Part shown: positions 34,781 through 38,665 of the stretch, piece by piece
Position numbering within the stretch: the stretch's first letter is position 1
Layout: every line of letters starts with the position of its first letter
Source: Deltaproteobacteria bacterium
Lineage (GTDB): Bacteria > Desulfobacterota > GWC2-55-46
NCBI GenBank assembly: GCA_016234855.1
Contig: JACRNO010000027.1
Location: forward strand, 1-38,665
DNA: 38,665 nt
Direction: 5' to 3'
The notes under the pieces: generated by a model
The model's input: the letters and a program-made list of their open reading frames with translations, nothing else
Told to the model about the DNA's origin: nothing
Database searches by the model: none
Translations under genes and position numbers: made by a program

Positions 34781-36184
34781 CTACTCCACCCACTCGCCCT
34801 GGGCCTCGTGCCCCTGGGTCTGGTTCTCGAAGCGGGTGAACTCGTAGAGGAAGGTCAGGTCGATATTGCCGGTCGGGCCGTTGCGCTGTTTGGCGATGAG
34901 TATCTGCGCGCCGCGTCTCAGGCCGCAGGTGCAAAGCTCCTTCGGGCACTCGCACTGCTTGTAGAGCGACTCGCGGTAGACGAACATGACAACGTCGGCG
35001 TCCTGCTCGATTGCGCCGGACTCCCTCAGGTCCGACAACTGCGGCTTCTTGTCCTCGCCCCTGCGTTCGGTCATACGCGAGAGCTGCGAGAGAGCGATGA
35101 CCGGCACGTGCAGCTCCTTTGCAAGGGCCTTCAGAGAACGCGAGATTTCGGAAATCTCCTGCTCGCGGTTGTCTGACGAGCGGCGTCCGCGCATGAGCTG
35201 GAGGTAATCTATGATGATGAGTTTAAGGCCGAGCTCGTTCTTCCAGCGGCGCGCCTTTGCGCGTATGTCGAGCGCGGTAAGGGCCGGGGTGTCGTCTATG
35301 TATATCGGCGCCTCGCTGAGCGCGCCCGCCGACGTCGAGAGCCTGCCCCAGTCGTCGCTGCGTATCCTGCCGTTACGGATGCTCTGCAGGCCCACCTTGG
35401 CGCGCGAGGCGAGCATCCTCTGCGCAAGCTGCTCCTTGCTCATCTCGAGCGAAAAAACGGCGACCGGCGCGCCCGAGTCCATGGCCGCGTTCTCCGCGAT
35501 ATTGAGGGCGAACGAGGTCTTGCCCATGCCCGGCCTTCCGGCGATGATGATGAGGTCCGAGTCCTGAAGACCTGATGTGAGTTTGTCGAGTTCGGTATAG
35601 CCGGAGGCCACGCCCGTTACATGGGTCTTACGCTCGCTCAGGCGTTCGATGGTCTCGAAGGTCGGCTTGATAAGCTCCTTGAGCGAATAAAAAGACCTCT
35701 TGCCCCTGTCCTGCGCGACCTCGTATATCATCCGCTCGGCGTCGTCTATGAACTCCTCGGTGGACTCGGCCCCTGCGTAGGCGCGCGCCACGACCTCTGT
35801 GGAGGCGCTGATAATCCTCCTGAGGAGCGACTTCTCCTTTACGATGCGGGCATAATAGGCGATATTGGCGGCCGTGGGCACGGCCTCAAGAACGGCTGCG
35901 ATATACGATACCCCGCCAACTGCCGCAAGGTCTTCGGTATTTCTGAAAAGCTCGGAAAGGGTGACGATATCGATTGGCGAGTTGCGCTCGAAGAGAGAGA
36001 CCATACCGCGCCAGAGCCTTGCATGGGCCGGATGATAGAAATCAGACCCGTCCGGCAAGAGCATCTCAAGGACCTTGCCCACGGCGTCAGGGTCAAGCAG
36101 GACTCCGCCGATAATGGCCTGCTCCGCCTCGACGTTGTTCGGCGGAACCCTGTGACCTGCATCTTTCTGGTGACGTATTGCCAT
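34781..36184 (-). CDS. dnaB: Replicative DNA helicase
   Basis: 467 aa from ATG 36184 (VPPNNVEAEQAIIGGVLLDP follows, the normal DnaB beginning). The frame extends to 36268 but the extra 28 residues do not look conserved. N-terminal primase-interacting domain about 15-120; RecA-like domain with Walker A GRPGMGKTSFALNIA, IYIDDTPALT, Walker B LIIIDYLQLM and the DnaB region ALAKELHVPVIALSQLSR. The C-terminus FLYEFTRFENQ is standard. No intein. It unwinds DNA at the fork. Next to the rpsF-rpsR-rplI cluster, a common arrangement. Confidence 0.97.
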   Translation of the reverse strand: MAIRHQKDAGHRVPPNNVEAEQAIIGGVLLDPDAVGKVLEMLLPDGSDFYHPAHARLWRGMVSLFERNSPIDIVTLSELFRNTEDLAAVGGVSYIAAVLEAVPTAANIAYYARIVKEKSLLRRIISASTEVVARAYAGAESTEEFIDDAERMIYEVAQDRGKRSFYSLKELIKPTFETIERLSERKTHVTGVASGYTELDKLTSGLQDSDLIIIAGRPGMGKTSFALNIAENAAMDSGAPVAVFSLEMSKEQLAQRMLASRAKVGLQSIRNGRIRSDDWGRLSTSAGALSEAPIYIDDTPALTALDIRAKARRWKNELGLKLIIIDYLQLMRGRRSSDNREQEISEISRSLKALAKELHVPVIALSQLSRMTERRGEDKKPQLSDLRESGAIEQDADVVMFVYRESLYKQCECPKELCTCGLRRGAQILIAKQRNGPTGNIDLTFLYEFTRFENQTQGHEAQGEWVE

Positions 36185-36316
36185 GGCGGTACCGCAGGGA
36201 GGATAAAGAGCGGCGCACGGACGCCCGACATGGACGCCCATGCGCCGCGAGATGTAAACATGAGACATAAGGACGCAATCCGGCCCGGCCTGTGGCCGGA
36301 GACGAATACGAGGGGC

Positions 36317-36766
36317 TTACCCCTCGGCCGTTACAACGCCCTTTACCTCGGCCTTGACGTCGTGATGGAGCTTCACGGAGACCGTGAACTCGCCCGTCGT
36401 CTTTACGTGATGCTCGGCGAGCAGGATATCGCGCCTTGCTATCTCGTAGCCCTGCGCCTTCAAGGCGTCTCCGATATCGTGCAACGTGACCGAACCGAAG
36501 AGCTTGCCGTCCTCGCCCGCCTTCCTCTGGAAGCTCAGGGTCAGAGACTCAAGCCGCGCCTTTACTTCGTTTGCGTTGGCAAGCCTTGCCGCGGCCTTCT
36601 TCAGGTAGGCGTCCCTTTCCGCCTCAAGCTGGCGAAGGTTGCCGTCGGTCGCCAGCACGGCAAAGCCCTTTGGCAGCAGATAATTCCTCGCAAAACCCGG
36701 CGCGACCCTGACGGTCTCGCCGTAGCGCCCGAGGTTTTCAACGTCATTTCTGAGTATAAGCTTCAT
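36317..36766 (-). CDS. rplI: Ribosomal protein bL9
   Basis: 149 aa, full length. ATG 36766 with AAGGAGCGG upstream; the longer frame above it reads into a repeat. N-terminal MKLILRNDVENLGRYGETV, GFARNYLLPKGFAV, long central helix (about 40-75), and the C-terminal domain GKLFGSVTLHDI. Third gene of the ribosomal cluster, separated from rpsR by a hairpin repeat. Confidence 0.97.
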   Translation of the reverse strand: MKLILRNDVENLGRYGETVRVAPGFARNYLLPKGFAVLATDGNLRQLEAERDAYLKKAAARLANANEVKARLESLTLSFQRKAGEDGKLFGSVTLHDIGDALKAQGYEIARRDILLAEHHVKTTGEFTVSVKLHHDVKAEVKGVVTAEG

Positions 36767-36787
36767 CTTCCGCTCCTTGTAATCTAT

Positions 36788-36910
36788 CAGGCTGCTGAAA
36801 AAATCCCATCTGTTGCGTTGTCTTCGTCGTTCGTCACTGCGGCGCACAACAAAGTGCGCCTCATTCCTCACTCCTCGACGCCTTGCATCTGGAACTTTTT
36901 GAGCAGCCTG
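36788..36910 (-). repeat. ~124-bp hairpin element (MITE-like), copy 3, inside the ribosomal operon
   Basis: Inverted relative to copies at 16010 and 18549. Termini caggctgctgaaaaaatccc / ggaactttttgagcagcctg. Here the inner stem is ggcgcac/gtgcgcc, replacing the ggcgtat/atacgcc of the other two copies: both sides changed together. It lies between rpsR and rplI. Confidence 0.85.
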
Positions 36911-36998
36911 CCCAGATTCCGAATTTCTCCGCAACCTACTATATCGTGCGTGCCGTATTGCGGCAACATCTTTGCACAACGTGACGGCACACGGCCGT

Positions 36999-37286
36999 TT
37001 ACATGCTTATCGTGGTGAACGGGATTATCGCGATGTTCCTGGCGCGCTTTATCGCCGTCGCCACCATGCGCTGATGCTTCGCGCACGTGCCGGATATCCT
37101 GCGAGGGACTATCCTTGCGCGCTCGGTCAGATATCCGCGCAGCGCCTTGACGTCCTTGTAATCTATGGTGAGCTCCGGGTCCTGGCAGAACCGGCAGACC
37201 TTCTTCTTCTGATACGGCCTTCTGCCGGCATCAGGCCTCTGGTGGTCGCCGCTCGGCGGGCGTCTTTCGTTCCTCTCCCTATCCAT
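36999..37286 (-). CDS. rpsR: Ribosomal protein bS18
   Basis: 95 aa. A basic, Arg/Pro-rich N-terminal extension precedes the conserved core [39 protein letters not shown]. The CxxC...C pattern is that of the zinc-binding S18 form. Its start overlaps the rpsF stop by 8 bp; bS18 binds bS6 in the 30S platform. Confidence 0.97.
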   Translation of the reverse strand: MDRERNERRPPSGDHQRPDAGRRPYQKKKVCRFCQDPELTIDYKDVKALRGYLTERARIVPRRISGTCAKHQRMVATAIKRARNIAIIPFTTISM

Positions 37287-37650
37287 TTGCCTGACCTCCT
37301 TCGACCGGCTGCGCGGGGGCGGCCTCGGTCTTCTTCTTTTTCTTCTTCTTGGGCGGCTTGGTCTCGATTATGCTTATCGTCTGGCAGCGAAGTACGTCTT
37401 CGTTGAGCTTCATAAGCCTCTCGATCTCCTTGCTGACGGTTGGCACGCTCGTATAGTCCATTACAAAGTAGTAGCCGTCGTGCTTCTTCTCGATGGAATA
37501 GCCGAGCCTGCGCCTGCCCCACTCATCGAGCTTGTTGAGCTTACCCTTGCCTTCCTCGATGACCGCGGTCGACTTCTGGATAATGCCCTTTGTGACCTCT
37601 TCGCTTACGTCCGGTTTGACGATACAGATTGTTTCGTAATGCCTCTCCAT
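37279..37650 (-). CDS. rpsF: Ribosomal protein bS6
   Basis: 123 aa from ATG 37650 with AGGAGGAAGA upstream (a frame to 37719 exists but lies in the leader). Core: [34 protein letters not shown]. The C-terminal tail is Lys-rich (a run of seven Lys) and Pro/Ala-rich. First gene of rpsF-rpsR-rplI; the ssb gene often found between rpsF and rpsR is absent. Confidence 0.96.
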   Translation of the reverse strand: MERHYETICIVKPDVSEEVTKGIIQKSTAVIEEGKGKLNKLDEWGRRRLGYSIEKKHDGYYFVMDYTSVPTVSKEIERLMKLNEDVLRCQTISIIETKPPKKKKKKKTEAAPAQPVEGGQANG

Positions 37651-37668
37651 TCTTCCTCCTTCTGGTTT

Positions 37669-37763
37669 CCGCCGCGAGGCGGTTCGACCCGTTTTTACGG
37701 GACAAGGATAGTCGCGCAAACGCGCATGACGGGGCGCATTGCCCCGGACGGACTTATGCCGTC
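37669..37763 (-). promoter_or_regulatory. rpsF leader with five consecutive hairpins
   Basis: Five perfect or near-perfect stem-loops stand in a row: GACGG/CCGTC (37747-37763), CGGGGC/GCCCCG (37730-37746), CGCG/CGCG (37713-37724), CCCGT/ACGGG (37688-37701), CCGCC/GGCGG (37669-37682). The last ends 18 bp before the start codon. In many bacteria the rpsF leader binds S6:S18 for autoregulation; whether this leader has that exact motif is not established here. Confidence 0.6.
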
Positions 37764-37777
37764 GTGTAAAATTAGAT

Positions 37778-37806
37778 TTTATACTACGTTACGAGGAGGA
37801 AATCAA
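37778..37806 (-). promoter_or_regulatory. Sigma70-like promoter of rpsF-rpsR-rplI
   Basis: On the minus strand TTGATT (37801-37806), 17-bp spacer, TATAAA (37778-37783). It predicts a leader of about 120 nt. The sequence overlaps no gene. Confidence 0.65.
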
Positions 37807-37851
37807 GGTATTTATTTCTCCCGGGCCGCGCCGAACAACCAGCCTCATGCC

Positions 37852-38110
37852 TCAGACCACGTCCTTCTTGAGATGGACCGTGCGCTGCGGAAAGGGTATC
37901 TCTATCCCCTCCGCCTTCAGCCTTCCGAATATCCTCTTCCTCAACTCGTGCTGCACAAGGTAATGGTCGACGAACTCGCCTATGTGGCATGCAACCGTAA
38001 AATCAAGCGAGTTTGCGCCAAATCCCGGCGTCAATCTCACGGAGGGCGCCGGTTCGCCAATGAGTCCGGGAACCGCGCCAAATGCCCTTGGATTATCCCG
38101 GCATTACTGG
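37852..38110 (-). pseudogene. 5'-truncated MscS-type channel remnant
   Basis: The minus-strand frame is open from a TAA near 38110 to the stop at 37852 and encodes about 82 residues matching only the C-terminal part of an MscS channel. It holds [19 protein letters not shown], then GFGANSLDFTVACHIGEF, RKRIFGRLKAEGIEIPFPQR. The pore and transmembrane helices are missing, and the next gene starts immediately beyond. It is therefore a decayed fragment, although a GTG/ATG-initiated 62-residue frame exists. Confidence 0.75.
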
Positions 38111-38123
38111 TAACATCATAAAG

Positions 38124-38665
38124 ATGAAACAGGATAGACCGTTAAAAAAGCGGGGCGCGGGGCGGCTCATCATATTCAACAAGCCCTTCAACGTCCTTTG
38201 CCAGTTCACGGATACGGCCGGACGAAAAACGCTGGCGGATTATATCATGATACCCAGGGTCTATGCCGCAGGCAGGCTCGACTACGACAGCGAGGGGCTC
38301 GTCGTGCTGACAGATATCGACGGGGTACAGCGCCGCATCGCCGAGCCGCGCTACAAGCTCCCGAAGAAATACCTCGTCCAGGTCGAGGGCATGCCTGACG
38401 AAGAGGCCCTGAAAAGACTCCGTAACGGCGTAGCATTGAACGACGGGCCGAGCCTGCCTGCGGATGCGGGGATTATAGAACCGCCGGATATCTGGCCCCG
38501 CACCCCGCCCATCCGCGTCCGAAAGAATATACCAGATACATGGCTGAGCCTGACTATCACCGAAGGCCGGAACAGACAGGTGCGGCGCATGACCGCGGCC
38601 GTCGGCTTTCCCGCGCTGCGGCTCATACGAATCAGCGTCGGGCCGTGGTCGCTCGGCCGGTTGAA
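38124..38665 (+). CDS. rluE: 23S rRNA pseudouridine synthase, RluE/RsuA family (3' end outside window)
   Basis: The frame is open from ATG 38124 to the window edge (180 codons). There is no N-terminal S4 domain. The beginning [18 protein letters not shown], the catalytic motif [17 protein letters not shown] (catalytic Asp), [13 protein letters not shown] and [10 protein letters not shown] are hallmarks of the RsuA/RluE/RluB family. The lack of S4 and the short start fit RluE, which in E. coli modifies U2457 of 23S rRNA. Weak ribosome binding site; start just after the truncated mscS remnant on the other strand. Confidence 0.9.
   Translation, partial: MKQDRPLKKRGAGRLIIFNKPFNVLCQFTDTAGRKTLADYIMIPRVYAAGRLDYDSEGLVVLTDIDGVQRRIAEPRYKLPKKYLVQVEGMPDEEALKRLRNGVALNDGPSLPADAGIIEPPDIWPRTPPIRVRKNIPDTWLSLTITEGRNRQVRRMTAAVGFPALRLIRISVGPWSLGRL

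Noticed and set aside
35621-37018. 465-codon plus-strand frame opposite dnaB, rplI and a repeat
   Set aside because: It spans several real minus-strand genes and non-coding repeat DNA, with no recognisable domain.

Overview
This 38.7 kb window looks like chromosome from a Gram-negative bacterium of moderately high GC. It carries outer-membrane usher fimbriae, a periplasmic chaperone, lipoproteins and an OmpA/Pal-type peptidoglycan-binding domain. The housekeeping layout (class V aminotransferase-serA-hisZ-purA, and priA-def-fmt-DUF116-htpX) resembles Desulfobacterota/Geobacter-like and Nitrospirota genomes. That placement rests on remembered gene order; nothing in the window fixes the species.

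Layout. (1) 1-6.3 kb, accessory: the end of an insertion-sequence-like element with helically phased repeats, a gene remnant, then a three-gene minus-strand operon (998, 586 and 361 aa, overlapping ends, its own promoter). Its products have no function I can name; the last has a PD-(D/E)XK-nuclease-like signature. This is the best candidate for an undescribed system. (2) 6.3-10 kb: a single-domain response regulator, a divergently transcribed thioredoxin-fold/TPR protein, a PsiE-like membrane protein and an MscS channel fused to a cyclic-nucleotide-binding domain. (3) 10-18.2 kb: an archaic (spore coat U type) chaperone-usher pilus locus on the minus strand, with three SCPU pilins, a membrane protein with three tandem MshEN (c-di-GMP-binding-type) domains fused to a pilin-like domain, a chaperone, and an usher fused to an OmpA/Pal domain. 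A sigma70-like promoter precedes a leader of about 260 nt, and a terminator follows the first pilin. (4) 18.7-24 kb, plus strand: aminotransferase-serA-hisZ-purA (serine, histidine and purine synthesis). (5) 24.3-27.9 kb: YbgC-type thioesterase, an exported YqgE/AlgH protein, a cupin, a TPR lipoprotein and HtpX. (6) 28-37.8 kb, minus strand: DUF116, fmt, def, priA, an MFS transporter, dnaB, rplI, rpsR, rpsF. priA has an in-frame amber codon in helicase motif VI. The rpsF leader is a run of five hairpins. (7) 37.85-38.67 kb: a 5'-truncated mscS remnant and the start of an rluE-like pseudouridine synthase.

Several dispersed repeat families occupy the gaps: a ~124-bp hairpin element in three copies (one inside the ribosomal-protein operon, with compensatory stem changes), a ~170-bp repeat in two copies, tracts of the form CCCC...GGGG, and palindromic ggttcaag...cttgaacc elements. 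No tRNA, rRNA or CRISPR array was seen.
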